A stretch of 64,000 nt of DNA from Myroides oncorhynchi. Lineage in GTDB: Bacteria > Bacteroidota > Bacteroidia > Flavobacteriales > Flavobacteriaceae. Location: positions 4,089,066 through 4,153,065 of the forward strand of contig NZ_JAJJMP010000001.1 in NCBI RefSeq assembly GCF_020905415.1, read 5' to 3'. The position numbers were made by a program, and so were the translations under genes. The stretch's first letter is position 1, and each line of letters starts with the position of its first letter. Below the pieces are notes generated by a model. It had not been told where the DNA came from. It made no database searches and worked only from the letters and a program-made list of their open reading frames with translations. This document shows positions 45,403 to 54,124 of this stretch, piece by piece.

Positions 45403-46805
45403 TTATTTATTAATTCTATTAACAGCATTCTTTATAGAGTTCTCTCCTTCAAAGTATTTTTCTTTTATCTCCTCAAACTTTTTATCATCCTTGAGTGTCT
45501 CCTTTAATGTAGAACATAGAAATGTATAATTTGTAAAATCTGTCTCTGTCATAAGAATCATTCTCAACCAATTCCACATCTGTTTATCCCCAATTTCTTT
45601 TTGTATTGCTTCGAATAGTAATGGAGCATAATAGTATACGTATAACTCACGGTTTAAATACTCTTGTTGAGACTTTATTTTACTGAATGGAATTATCTTT
45701 TCTTTAAACTTGTCTAAAGCTGTAATCTTCTTAGAGACTATTCCATTATAAATCTCCTTTCCTAAAACATCTTTTGTTAACTGCCATGATAAATACTCCG
45801 CAAATCCCTCACTCATCATATCCCCAAGTTCTGAATTAAAAACCTTATAAGTTCCAAAGTAATAATGTCCTAACTCATGTGCTATAAATGGTCTATACCA
45901 ATTCTGTATCTTAGGATTAAACAAACTTTTCAATCCTTTATCTCCCCAACCAATAGTATAAATACTTGGATAGGACACAAACATCCACGCATTCTTCTTT
46001 GAAGTAGGAGTAGTATTTATAAAAACAGTTGCCTGCTCAAAAGGAATATTAAGTTTAGCTGTATAGTAATCTTTAAATGATTGTATTAATTGGCCAAATT
46101 CATTTATTTGACTCTCATCTAAATTAGGGTTTAATATAAAGGTTTTATCTATTTTGATAACTCATAATTACCACTAAAAAGAGCTAATTCTTGCGGAACA
46201 TCACTTTTAAAACGGTGCGATTGACCTTGTATAGGTGCACTTCCATTAATATAAAGAGTTGTACAATCCTTACATGTCAACTCAATATCATATCTTACAT
46301 TGTCATAAACTATATCATTATCAATATCATATAAAACAGGATACCACCCCGACTGGTTCCCATCTGCTCTAACTGAATAATTATTAAAAGCTATATTTCC
46401 TTTCCAATCCTCTCTACTGTAATTTGATATGGTATCAGTAGCTACCGGAAATTTCCCCACATATCTCACTTGTAGAGATTTTGGTAAAAACTTTCCTTTC
46501 TTAGTATTATCCGCAAAATAATAAGCTGATGTTTCTCCAGTAGAAGTTGAATCATTAAATGATTTATCCGTATAAATTAAAAAATCGTTTGGCTCTTTAC
46601 TCCTAAAATGTAAAGGATTCATGCCTGAATTTAATCGAATATAATAATTCTTTAACTGAGGAATATCTGATAAAATCAAGTCACATTCAAAAGTTCCTTC
46701 TTTGATAGAAATATTAACTTTTCCACTTACTAAAGGTGCCTTTTCTTGAGCAAAAGAATACATTGCTATAAAGAAAGTTAAAATTATTATGCATGCTTTT
46801 TTCAT
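45403..46805 (-). pseudogene. Secreted M1-like metallopeptidase gene split by a 1-nt frameshift
   Basis: Two minus-strand frames form one gene. The 5' part (46149-46805) has a signal peptide (MKKACIIILTFFIAMYSFAQ) and a beta-rich domain ending LFSGNYELSK and TAG. The 3' part continues in another frame as KIDKTFILNPNLDESQ and on, without a start of its own until 45984, and contains the zinc motif FIAHELGHYYFG with a downstream Glu (SEGFAEYLSW), as in M1 peptidases. Adding one A to the A4 run at 46152-46155 (minus strand) restores a continuous 467-residue protein. The IS4-type element at 46854 lies 49 bp upstream of the start codon and probably disrupts the promoter as well. Confidence 0.75.
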
Positions 46806-46853
46806 AATATAGTTTTAGTTAATCTAAGTTATCAAAATAAATTAGTTAAAAAC

Positions 46854-48198
46854 CAATAGCGTCCTAAACGCTTAAAAAAAGGCAAAAAAAAAGAGAGTAA
46901 ATTAAGGATCTCAAATTATCTTTGAGTTGCACACCAAAAAACACTCTCTCTATGACAAATGTAACTTTATTTTCTCAAATAATCCAAAAATTAGATCGTT
47001 CAAAGTTTAAGAAAATAGTAAAGGAAAGGCAAACAGATAAACACAACAAGGGTTTTGATAGTTGGAGTCATTTAATCTCTATGTTATTTTGCCATTTTGC
47101 TCGAAGTAAATCTGTTCGTGATATTAGTAATGGACTTCGCTCTGCTACCGGAAACTTAAATCATTTAGGTTTAACTATAGCACCATCTAAATCATCAGTC
47201 AGTTATCAGAATAAAAAAAGATCCCATGAGCTCTTTAAAGAATACTATTTTGCTTTGCTCGAAAGTTTAGGACAGCATCCCAAGTTTAAGCAGGTGAAGT
47301 TCCGAATCAAGTCAAAAATCCTGTTATTAGACTCCACAACAATATCTCTGTGTTTAAGCATCTTTGATTGGGCAAAATACAAGACTAATAAAGGTGCTGT
47401 TAAAATGCATACACTCCTTGATTTTGATGGGAATTTACCGGCTTATATTAATATTACAAATGGTAAAACGGCTGATAATAAAGGGGCTTATGATATCCCA
47501 TTACTCAAAGGCAGTGTTATAGTTGCTGATCGATTCTACAATGATTTTAGCCTTTTAAATGTTTGGGACAGCAAACAAGTATTCTTTGTGATTAGACATA
47601 AAGAATACTTGAAATTTGAAACTATTAAGGAATTAGAACTTCCAGAGAACAGGCATCAAAACATCCTAAAAGATGAGTTAATTAGCTTAACTAATACAAG
47701 GTCAAAGCAGATATATCCGAAAAAATTAAGGCGTGTAGCAGTGTGGGATGAGCAAAATAATCAGGCCATTGAACTCATTACCAATCAATTTTCTTGGACT
47801 GCAAATACTATAAGTGAATTGTATAAAAGTAGATGGATGGTAGAAATATTCTTTAGAGATTTAAAGCAGCTACTACATATTAAATCTTTTGTTGGAACAT
47901 CTGAAAACGCTGTGATGATACAAATTTGGACGGCGTTAATTACCATTTTAATACTAAAAGCATTGCGGGCACAGTCTAAATTCAAGTGGCATTTATCCAA
48001 TTTAGTAGCTTTTATAAGATTAAACCTCTTTGTGAAAATTCAGCTGCAATTATGGCTCGATAATCCACTAAATGAAGTAGAAAAGCCACCTCCTAAATTA
48101 CAACAGGGGATTCTGTTTTAAAAATTATCAAATATATACTCGTATCCTACTAAAGTGGGAGGATATTCTATGTGCTAAATTTATTTAGGACGCTATTG
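46854..48198. mobile_element. IS4-type insertion sequence with DUF4372 transposase, complete
   Basis: A 1345-bp element. Its ends are 15-bp perfect inverted repeats CAATAGCGTCCTAAA (46854-46868) and TTTAGGACGCTATTG (48184-48198), flanked by the 9-bp direct repeat GTTAAAAAC (46845-46853 and 48199-48207). The repeat can be drawn up to 18 bp because the target itself is partly symmetrical, so the exact end is uncertain by up to 3 bp. Contains one intact transposase gene on the plus strand. Confidence 0.9.
46952..48121 (+). CDS. IS4-family transposase (DUF4372 N-terminal domain)
   Basis: A 389-residue transposase. The N-terminal DUF4372 region is FSQIIQKLDRSKFKKIVKE with FARSKSVRDISNGLRS. Catalytic residues: Asp in ILLLDSTTISLCLSIF (near residue 135), Asp in SVIVADRFYNDFSLL (near 190) and Glu in the YREK-type YKSRWMVEIFFRDLKQLL (near 300). 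A TTG start at 46922 would add ten residues; the ATG at 46952 is preferred. The frame is intact. Confidence 0.92.
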   Translation: MTNVTLFSQIIQKLDRSKFKKIVKERQTDKHNKGFDSWSHLISMLFCHFARSKSVRDISNGLRSATGNLNHLGLTIAPSKSSVSYQNKKRSHELFKEYYFALLESLGQHPKFKQVKFRIKSKILLLDSTTISLCLSIFDWAKYKTNKGAVKMHTLLDFDGNLPAYINITNGKTADNKGAYDIPLLKGSVIVADRFYNDFSLLNVWDSKQVFFVIRHKEYLKFETIKELELPENRHQNILKDELISLTNTRSKQIYPKKLRRVAVWDEQNNQAIELITNQFSWTANTISELYKSRWMVEIFFRDLKQLLHIKSFVGTSENAVMIQIWTALITILILKALRAQSKFKWHLSNLVAFIRLNLFVKIQLQLWLDNPLNEVEKPPPKLQQGILF

Positions 48199-48225
48199 GT
48201 TAAAAACCAATAAGTTAAAAACAAA

Positions 48226-48420
48226 TTACTCCATACTTAAATTGTATGGTACTCTGTTAATGTTTAAACCATTTTCTATTTCTAATAGCATATATCCTCC
48301 ATTTTATATATAATCTACTAAAATTACATATCCTTTTTTTTACTTTCCATCTTCATAAATAGTAAAAAAAGCACTTTTCAGCCATTCCAAAGCAACACTT
48401 TTTTTGACACAGCCACTCTA
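48226..48420 (-). pseudogene. Possible decayed gene fragment
   Basis: On the minus strand one frame reads VALEWLKSAFFTIYEDGK then stop, and a neighbouring frame continues GYVILVDYI, stop, NGGYMLLEIENGLNINRV then PYNLSME and stop. Joined, this reads like the C-terminal part of a soluble protein broken by a frameshift and a nonsense change. It lies just to the right of the IS. No family recognised; it could be chance. Confidence 0.3.
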
Positions 48421-49052
48421 CAGACGATATTAGACATCCATTTATTAAATTTATATACATTTTTTTTTAAGCCTACTTAACCTAATCAACTACAAAACAA
48501 CACATTAACAATAATTATCCAAATCACATAAATTCCCTAAACACCCTTTATTCCTAGTAAATTCAAGGCTTGCTTGCCTTTCCTTGAACATTTATAGGAC
48601 AATACAAGGGCTGAGAAATTTTTGCCCGTGTATTGTCTTATTAATCATTTTTTACTCTCCTTTAATGGGGTATTTAGACTAATATTGACATAAATTTAAT
48701 CAACACCTAAAACAAAAATTAAATAGAGGTAAGAGTATAATTATTCTCAACTCATAATATCTCAAGGAAGAGTGTCATCCAAAGTATTTAAAATCGCCTC
48801 TAGTTATTAATCTGTATTTCATACACTACAGAAGCCAAAAAATCGAACATTAAACTGATTATAAAATAGGGTATAGTAAGTACTGTAAAATTATAGTATG
48901 CTTATAGAGTTAATGAAAACGCTATGAAGTAGAACTCCTTCAGAGCATTTGGTGAAAGCTGATTCTGATTAAATACAAAAAAAACGTAGCACAACTAAGT
49001 ACTACGTCTATATTCTATATTTACAAAAGCATAGAATACCCTACCTCAGCCT
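48421..49052. other. 630-bp interval without gene
   Basis: No supported reading frame. The only structured part is the pair of hairpins at 48562-48640, listed separately. The right end holds the region downstream of the acr3 gene, where no strong terminator was seen. Confidence 0.5.
48562..48640. ncRNA. Two adjacent hairpins, possible structured RNA
   Basis: Hairpin 1: TTCAAGG (48562-48568) with CCTTGAA (48582-48588). Hairpin 2: TAGGACAATACA-A-GGG (48595-48610) with CCC-G-TGTATTGTCTTA (48625-48640), 15 pairs with one mismatch and a 14-nt loop. Not followed by a clean U-tract on either strand, and no gene ends nearby, so a simple terminator is unlikely. Could be a small RNA or a remnant of a mobile repeat. 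Confidence 0.35.
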
Positions 49053-50075
49053 TTAAGCTTTGTAATATTTCTTTTGCCAATAGAGGCTTAGCTTCACTAA
49101 TGCGATTAAAACAGGGACTTCTACTAAAGGGCCGATTACTCCTACAAAAGCTTGTGGTGAGTGAATTCCGAATACTGAGATGGCAATGGCAATCGCTAAT
49201 TCGAAGTTGTTTCCCGAAGCAGTAAAAGCGATAGCAGCATTGTGATCATAAGGTAATTTAATACGATAGTTCATCCAAAAACTGACTGCAAACATCAAGA
49301 CAAAATAGATAACTAAAGGGATACCTACCCTGACTACTTCCATCGGTAGCTCTACTACTTGCTGTCCCTTAAACGAGAACATGAGCAGAATAGTAAATAG
49401 CAAGGCATATAGCGTAAACGGCGATATACGAGGAATAAACTTGTGATTATACCACTGCTCTCCTTTGTATTTCACCAAGTATTTACGACTTAAGAATCCT
49501 GCTAAAAATGGTACTCCTAGGTAGATTAACACACTCTGTACTACTGCTGTAATATCGATCTGTACATCGTAGTTCGCTATACCTAATTTGGCAGGTAAAA
49601 CATTGATAAACAACCAAACATACACACTGTAAAACAACACTTGGAATACGCTATTTAAAGCTACTAACATAGCTGCATACTCTTTGTTTCCCTTTGCCAA
49701 ATCGTTCCAAACCAAGACCATCGCTATACATCTTGCCAATCCGATTAGGATAACACCGATCATATAATCAGGTTGATCTCGCAAAAAAAAGATAGCTAAT
49801 ATAAACATCAATACTGGTCCTATCACCCAATTTAAGACTAAAGAGGAAGTCAATGCCTTCCTGTCTTTAAACGCTTTAGGTAATAGACTATAATCAACCT
49901 TTGCCAATGGAGGATACATCATCACAATTAACCCTATCGCCAATGGGATATTGGTACTTCCTACCGTGACAGAGGCCATAACATCTTGTATGGCTGGATA
50001 AAAGTACCCTACTCCCACACCGATGATCATCGCTATAAAGATCCAAAGGGTCAGATACCGATCTAAAAACTTCAT
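49053..50075 (-). CDS. arsB: ACR3-family arsenite efflux transporter
   Basis: A 340-residue ten-helix transporter of the ACR3 type (also called acr3). The conserved catalytic Cys is in [20 protein letters not shown] near residue 115, and [20 protein letters not shown] is the second signature. The frame is open further upstream (to 50183) but that part lies inside the C-terminus of the preceding gene; the start [16 protein letters not shown] at 50075, five bases after the preceding stop, is chosen. MRNKR at 50090 is an alternative. Exports arsenite (possibly antimonite) using the proton gradient. Confidence 0.93.
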   Translation of the reverse strand: MKFLDRYLTLWIFIAMIIGVGVGYFYPAIQDVMASVTVGSTNIPLAIGLIVMMYPPLAKVDYSLLPKAFKDRKALTSSLVLNWVIGPVLMFILAIFFLRDQPDYMIGVILIGLARCIAMVLVWNDLAKGNKEYAAMLVALNSVFQVLFYSVYVWLFINVLPAKLGIANYDVQIDITAVVQSVLIYLGVPFLAGFLSRKYLVKYKGEQWYNHKFIPRISPFTLYALLFTILLMFSFKGQQVVELPMEVVRVGIPLVIYFVLMFAVSFWMNYRIKLPYDHNAAIAFTASGNNFELAIAIAISVFGIHSPQAFVGVIGPLVEVPVLIALVKLSLYWQKKYYKA

Positions 50076-50079
50076 TCGC

Positions 50080-50565
50080 TTATTTCTCATCAGAACAACA
50101 ACCGCTTTGAGGAGTACAACAAGATGTTTCACTAAGCGAAGACAACGCAACTTTAGTTTTGGACACTGGTATACCACACGCATCTTCTGCTAAACAAGCT
50201 GTAAGTGTGTTAGTCAATACAAATGCGTTATTCACTGTATCTAATGCCAAGTTATACTTACCGATAGTTGATTGTTGGTATTCTACTTCTACCTCAGCAT
50301 CTTGGATACTTAATAATCGCTCAGACAACTCTATTATATGTAGTAATTTCTCTGCTTTGAGTTGGTGATCATAATCTTCTGCTATCCACAGTTGAAAGCT
50401 TACTTTCTGCTCTTTTCGGATAGTACCTCCACAGTCGATAAAGTTCTTATCTATTTGCCCAACTTCAGTAATGTGGAAATGTGCGGGAACTGTACTTCCT
50501 TCTTCTAACTTAAATACTACGTTTTGCATTGTTGTTAATGCCTGTTTTACTTCTGATAACCTCAT
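50080..50565 (-). CDS. DUF6428 protein of the arsenic operon
   Basis: A 161-residue soluble protein matching DUF6428, regularly found between arsR and acr3 in Bacteroidota. Starts [20 protein letters not shown], has [20 protein letters not shown], and ends in a Cys-rich tail ([13 protein letters not shown]) with further cysteines at CLAEDACG. The cysteines suggest binding of arsenite or another thiophilic metal; biochemical role not established. Preceded by an operator identical to that of arsR. Confidence 0.9.
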   Translation of the reverse strand: MRLSEVKQALTTMQNVVFKLEEGSTVPAHFHITEVGQIDKNFIDCGGTIRKEQKVSFQLWIAEDYDHQLKAEKLLHIIELSERLLSIQDAEVEVEYQQSTIGKYNLALDTVNNAFVLTNTLTACLAEDACGIPVSKTKVALSSLSETSCCTPQSGCCSDEK

Positions 50566-50594
50566 ATTTCTATATTTTTACTATTACTTAATGT

Positions 50595-50610
50595 ATCGCA
50601 ATATTACGAT
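50595..50610. promoter_or_regulatory. ArsR operator upstream of the DUF6428-acr3 unit
   Basis: ATCGCAATATTACGAT, identical over 16 bp to the sequence upstream of arsR (50980-50995); the outer bases extend it to GTATCG-N8-CGATAC. Lies between arsR and the DUF6428 start codon. Confidence 0.8.
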
Positions 50611-50631
50611 ACGAGTATTTAAAAAAATGCC

Positions 50632-50961
50632 CTAACAGCATTCGTTCTTTTGAATTGATTGTGCGAAGAATAAACCAAACTCTTGTGCAAACTCATTCCA
50701 CACCACCTCATCGATGCAGTAGCATACTGACTTGCCTTCAATATTTCCCTTTATGATTCCGCTGTTTTTTAGCTCTTTTAGATGTTGAGAGATAGTCGCC
50801 TGCGCTAGACCTAACTCCTCTACTAAATCATTACAGATACACGCCTTTTGGTTAATGATATACTGTAATATCGCCAAACGCGCTGGATGCGCTAACACCT
50901 TAAACATATTGGCTAAACGATTCTTTTTCTCACTAAATAACTCTGCTTTCGTAACTCCCAT
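50632..50961 (-). CDS. arsR: ArsR/SmtB-family metalloregulator
   Basis: A 109-residue winged-helix repressor. Metal-site cysteines lie in helix alpha-3/4 region (NQKACICNDLVEELGLAQAT) and the HTH is ATISQHLKELKNSGIIKGN; further cysteines occur near the end (GKSVCYCIDE, KNECC). The start ATG at 50961 is chosen because AAGGAG lies five bases upstream and the earlier GTG (50979) is adjacent to the operator. Released from DNA by arsenite; controls itself and the downstream genes through the two identical operators. Confidence 0.93.
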   Translation of the reverse strand: MGVTKAELFSEKKNRLANMFKVLAHPARLAILQYIINQKACICNDLVEELGLAQATISQHLKELKNSGIIKGNIEGKSVCYCIDEVVWNEFAQEFGLFFAQSIQKNECC

Positions 50962-50979
50962 AATCTCCTTATTTAACAC

Positions 50980-50995
50980 ATCGCAATATTACGAT
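50980..50995. promoter_or_regulatory. ArsR operator upstream of arsR
   Basis: ATCGCAATATTACGAT, within the imperfectly symmetrical ACATCG-N8-CGATGT. Located 19 bp before the arsR start codon. Confidence 0.8.
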
Positions 50996-51142
50996 GTATT
51001 ATTTAGATAGCAAAGTGGAATGAGATATAAATCTGTCATTTAACATTACTACTATAAATGACAACTCATCCTCTTTAACTTTTTAAAATACAATCAGATA
51101 ACATTGAGAATTACTTACAATATTTCCCACTCTTCTAAATAA

Positions 51143-51168
51143 GTACAAAATTTTTATTACTTTTGTAC
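51143..51168. promoter_or_regulatory. Inverted repeat over a -7 element
   Basis: GTACAAAA (51143-51150) and TTTTGTAC (51161-51168) are perfect complements separated by 10 bp. TACTTTTG (51158-51165), a -7 match, lies inside the right half, so a protein binding the repeat would block the promoter of the small gene at 51209. Confidence 0.5.
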
Positions 51169-51208
51169 AAAGCAATCTGTCTTATTATTAGATAATTAGT
51201 GAATCATT

Positions 51209-51364
51209 ATGAAAGCAACTAAGACAAATATAAAGACCAATAAACTATCCAATAAAGGTATAGTGAAGGCGGATATTGCTTTAATTAACCACACATTTAA
51301 AGTATTAACTGAAGCTGAAGTCAATCACAATAGAAGCAGTAAATATCAGTTCATTACATTCTAA
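51209..51364 (+). CDS. Small hypothetical protein, 51 residues
   Basis: Starts MKATKTNIKTNKLSNKGIVK and ends SSKYQFITF; basic N-terminus, no recognised domain. Its TAA overlaps the ATG of the next frame (TAATG), so the two are translationally coupled. The -7 element and inverted repeat at 51143-51168 lie 44 bp upstream. The two-gene arrangement with an operator-like promoter is reminiscent of a regulator/effector or toxin-antitoxin pair, but there is no sequence support for that. Confidence 0.5.
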   Translation: MKATKTNIKTNKLSNKGIVKADIALINHTFKVLTEAEVNHNRSSKYQFITF

Positions 51365-51932
51365 TGAATTTCTATAGTTTTTCATTCATACATCGCACTT
51401 ATGATTATGACGAAAAACTATATTACCTCCTTTTTAAATTTAAAAGCACGATACTGAATCAAGTGTATTTAGTGAGTTTGTATGAATACCCTAACAATAT
51501 TTATATCGCTAAATTCTATTTAAAATCAGAACGCTTTTCACCTAATAAATATACAAATACAACATTCGGAAAACACAGTCATTTAAACATCTCCTCAAGT
51601 GACTATGTCAAGAATTTCTTTCTTGTAATGAATACAATTTTACAAATTGCTATACGCATTAGTGAAGATAATAAGTCTGCCTCATTTGGGTTTTTAGGAG
51701 CACACAAAGACGATGAAAGAGATAAAATGAATTCTGACAATACCTTTAGCAACACAAAAAGATATTTAGTATAAAAAAAAAATACATCTCAAGGTATTTT
51801 AATCCATTGCACTTTGAACATATCGATAGTGAGACAGCAAGTATTTATCTTGTCATTAATCGAAAAAACACTTTAATTACAAAGGGAGTTATAGAAGATT
51901 ACATCACCAATACGATCATCCCTACACTATAA
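51364..51932 (+). pseudogene. Hypothetical gene with frameshift at an A10 run
   Basis: The first frame encodes 136 residues (MNFYSFSFIHRTYDYDEKLY to NTKRYLV) with beta-rich, aromatic composition and then meets TAA at 51772-51774, directly at a run of ten A (51773-51782). Another frame continues at once: KKYISRYFNPLHFEHIDSET, ASIYLVINRKNTLITKGV to IIPTL and TAA (51930-51932). One missing base at the junction (GTA-TAN-AAA) would give a ~189-residue protein ending just before the terminator. The family is not recognised. Real frameshift, phase variation or homopolymer error. Confidence 0.6.
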
Positions 51933-51963
51933 AAAAAGAGTCGCCATATATATATGACGACTC
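51931..51963 (-). terminator. Terminator of the aldehyde dehydrogenase gene
   Basis: GAGTCG-C-CATATATATATG-A-CGACTC, stem 51938-51943 / 51958-51963 with a self-complementary centre. On the minus strand it runs into seven T. Confidence 0.85.
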
Positions 51964-51988
51964 CTCTCAACTATTTAAATACTTACTA

Positions 51989-53389
51989 CTAATATGCTTT
52001 ATCTATATCAGTAACTCTGATTAGTTTCTCGTTAATAAACTCGTGGATACCGTACTTCGCTTGTTCGCGACCATATCCTGACTTCTTAGCTCCACCGAAT
52101 GGAAGTTCAGGTGAGATACCAGTCACGTGGTTAATGTACACCATACCTGTCACTATCTGACGAGCGACTTTGATACCGCGTTCTTTGTTCTCTGTGAACA
52201 CACTACCTCCTAATCCGTATTCTGTATCATTAGCCAATGTGATAGCTTCTGCTTCGTTCTCTACTTCATAAATCATAAACACAGGTCCGAATATCTCTTC
52301 GCTATACGCATCCATTCCTTTTTTAATACCTGTTAGAATCGTTGGTTCCATAAACCATCCTTCTCTGTCAAGCTTATGTCCACCGTACACTAATTTAGCT
52401 CCTTGTTCTACAGCTCTATTGACTTGTTTAAGTACATCTTCACGAGCTTTTTCACTACTTAATGGCGCAACTTGTGTATCGTCTAACATCGGGTCACCTA
52501 TTTTAGCATTCTTTACTTGCTCTGTTACCCCTTCGATAAATGCTTTTGCTAATTTTTTATCTACGATAAGGCGTTTAGGAGATACACATACTTGACCTGC
52601 ATTCCACAGTCTGCCTTCTACGGCACCTTTGATTGCTTTGTTAATATCCGCATCATCTAATACTACGAACGCATCGCTACCTCCTAATTCAAGTGTTGTT
52701 TTCTTAATGTGTTTACCTGCTGCGGCAGCTACACTAGATCCTGCAGGCTCACTACCAGTGAAGGCAACAGCTTTTACTCTTGGGTCGCCAATAATCGCTT
52801 CGATAGATGCTCCTGGTACGAATAGATTAGTATACACTCCATCAGGTAATCCACACTCTTTAAAGATGACTTCCATAATCTCTGCACATTGAGGGATATT
52901 AGAAGCGTGCTTTAACACCATTGTATTTCCTGCCATTAAGTTAGGTGCAGCAGAACGAGTGATTTGGTAGAACGGGAAGTTCCAAGGCTGAACACTTAGG
53001 ATAGTTCCGATAGGTTCTTTGCTAATAAAAGCTTCTCCATGAGGAGTCTTGATCTTCTCATCTGCTAAAAATGTCTCTGCATTATCAGCATAGAAGTCAA
53101 AGATATCTGCACATAGAAGTACCTCACCTATTCCCTCTTTTAGTAATTTACCCATCTCTAACGTGATAAGCGAACCAAGTTCTACTTTGCGCTCTCTAAA
53201 TGTATTGGCTACTTTATGGATGATAGCAGCTCTTTCTTTAATAGTTGTTTTTCCCCATGTCTTGAATGACTGATCTGCTTTTGCAAGAATCTTATCTATT
53301 TCTTCTGCAGACATTACAGGATATACTTTAACCTCTTTCCCTGTTGTAGGGCTAATTGTTTTAATACTTGATTTTATTTGATTACTCAT
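51989..53389 (-). CDS. NAD(P)-dependent succinate-semialdehyde/aldehyde dehydrogenase
   Basis: A 466-residue aldehyde dehydrogenase. Landmarks: LSVQPWNFPFYQITRSAAPN near residue 132, cofactor loop AFTGSEPAGSSVAAAAG near 210, catalytic Glu in KKTTLELGGSDAFVV and catalytic Cys in WNAGQVCVSPKRLIVD near 265, and EIFGPVFMIYEVENEAEA. The NAGQVC-x-S-P-K-R variant and length are typical of GabD/Sad-type succinate-semialdehyde dehydrogenases. Monocistronic with terminator. Exact substrate is not certain. Confidence 0.9.
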   Translation of the reverse strand: MSNQIKSSIKTISPTTGKEVKVYPVMSAEEIDKILAKADQSFKTWGKTTIKERAAIIHKVANTFRERKVELGSLITLEMGKLLKEGIGEVLLCADIFDFYADNAETFLADEKIKTPHGEAFISKEPIGTILSVQPWNFPFYQITRSAAPNLMAGNTMVLKHASNIPQCAEIMEVIFKECGLPDGVYTNLFVPGASIEAIIGDPRVKAVAFTGSEPAGSSVAAAAGKHIKKTTLELGGSDAFVVLDDADINKAIKGAVEGRLWNAGQVCVSPKRLIVDKKLAKAFIEGVTEQVKNAKIGDPMLDDTQVAPLSSEKAREDVLKQVNRAVEQGAKLVYGGHKLDREGWFMEPTILTGIKKGMDAYSEEIFGPVFMIYEVENEAEAITLANDTEYGLGGSVFTENKERGIKVARQIVTGMVYINHVTGISPELPFGGAKKSGYGREQAKYGIHEFINEKLIRVTDIDKAY

Positions 53390-53558
53390 AATTCTTTTTT
53401 TTAGTTCTTACTAAATTACCTAATTAAAAACCAAGTATTTATAAAATTATCTTAAAACAACTAATAATACTAAATAAGACAATCATACCTATAATTAATA
53501 CAATTCAAACATATTTAATTTCTGAAAACACCATCTCAATAAATACAAGGGTTAATAG

Positions 53559-53573
53559 TGCAACAGTGTTGCA
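53559..53573. promoter_or_regulatory. Palindromic operator upstream of the metal-efflux operon
   Basis: TGCAACAGTGTTGCA is a perfect 6-bp inverted repeat with a 3-bp centre, 50 bp upstream of the -7 element at 53623. A second imperfect repeat AGAGC-N7-GCTCT (53575-53591) follows. Likely binding site of a metal-responsive regulator not encoded here. Confidence 0.5.
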
Positions 53574-53622
53574 AAGAGCTTAATATGCTCTAAATACATT
53601 TTAACATTAAATACATTTCCAC

Positions 53623-53630
53623 TATATTTG
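53623..53630 (+). promoter_or_regulatory. -7 element of the czc-type operon
   Basis: TATATTTG matches TAnnTTTG and ends 5 bp before the ATG of the DUF6660 gene, implying a leaderless or nearly leaderless transcript. Confidence 0.6.
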
Positions 53631-53635
53631 TCCTA

Positions 53636-53980
53636 ATGAAACAATTCAATAGCATATTAAACATTTTACTTTCGCTAATCTTTATAGCGATAAGTTTCTA
53701 TCCATGTGCGGATAGTTATGTAGATGTGCCTGTTTCTCAGAATACAGAATCTATTCACTTAACATCACTTACACAGGCAGATAGTAACATTGATCATTTA
53801 GATGTATGTTCTCCTTTGTGTAGTTGTTCTTGTTGTGCAGTATCTCTTACTGTAGCAGATGTTATTGATGTCATAGAAGTTATATCTACTAAAGATAATC
53901 ACAAAACACCTCAGCCTTATAAGAACGCTATCATCAAGATGGAATATCCTATATGGCAGCCTCCTAAGCTCGTAGCTTAA
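53636..53980 (+). CDS. DUF6660 small membrane/periplasmic protein
   Basis: A 114-residue protein: N-terminal signal/anchor (FNSILNILLSLIFIAISFYP), a short periplasmic domain with the Cys-rich motif DVCSPLCSCSCCAVS near residue 60-75, and the end YPIWQPPKLVA. It matches DUF6660, which precedes CzcA/CusA efflux genes in Bacteroidota and probably binds metal ions in the periplasm. First gene of the efflux operon. Confidence 0.85.
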   Translation: MKQFNSILNILLSLIFIAISFYPCADSYVDVPVSQNTESIHLTSLTQADSNIDHLDVCSPLCSCSCCAVSLTVADVIDVIEVISTKDNHKTPQPYKNAIIKMEYPIWQPPKLVA

Positions 53981-54124
53981 TCTTAAACCAGATATTATAT
54001 GTTTTGTTTTTTGTCTTCTAGTAAAAGACAAATAAGCAGACCTATGTCTTATTTACTGTTTTGAAGTTTCTAAAAACTATCTCTCAAAGCAGATTAATCA
54101 CAATTTCTAAATACTAATACTACT

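Noticed and set aside
49053..50183. Longer acr3 reading frame starting at 50183
   Set aside because: The extra 36 codons lie within the C-terminus of the DUF6428 gene and have no membrane or family character; the start at 50075 fits the ACR3 family.
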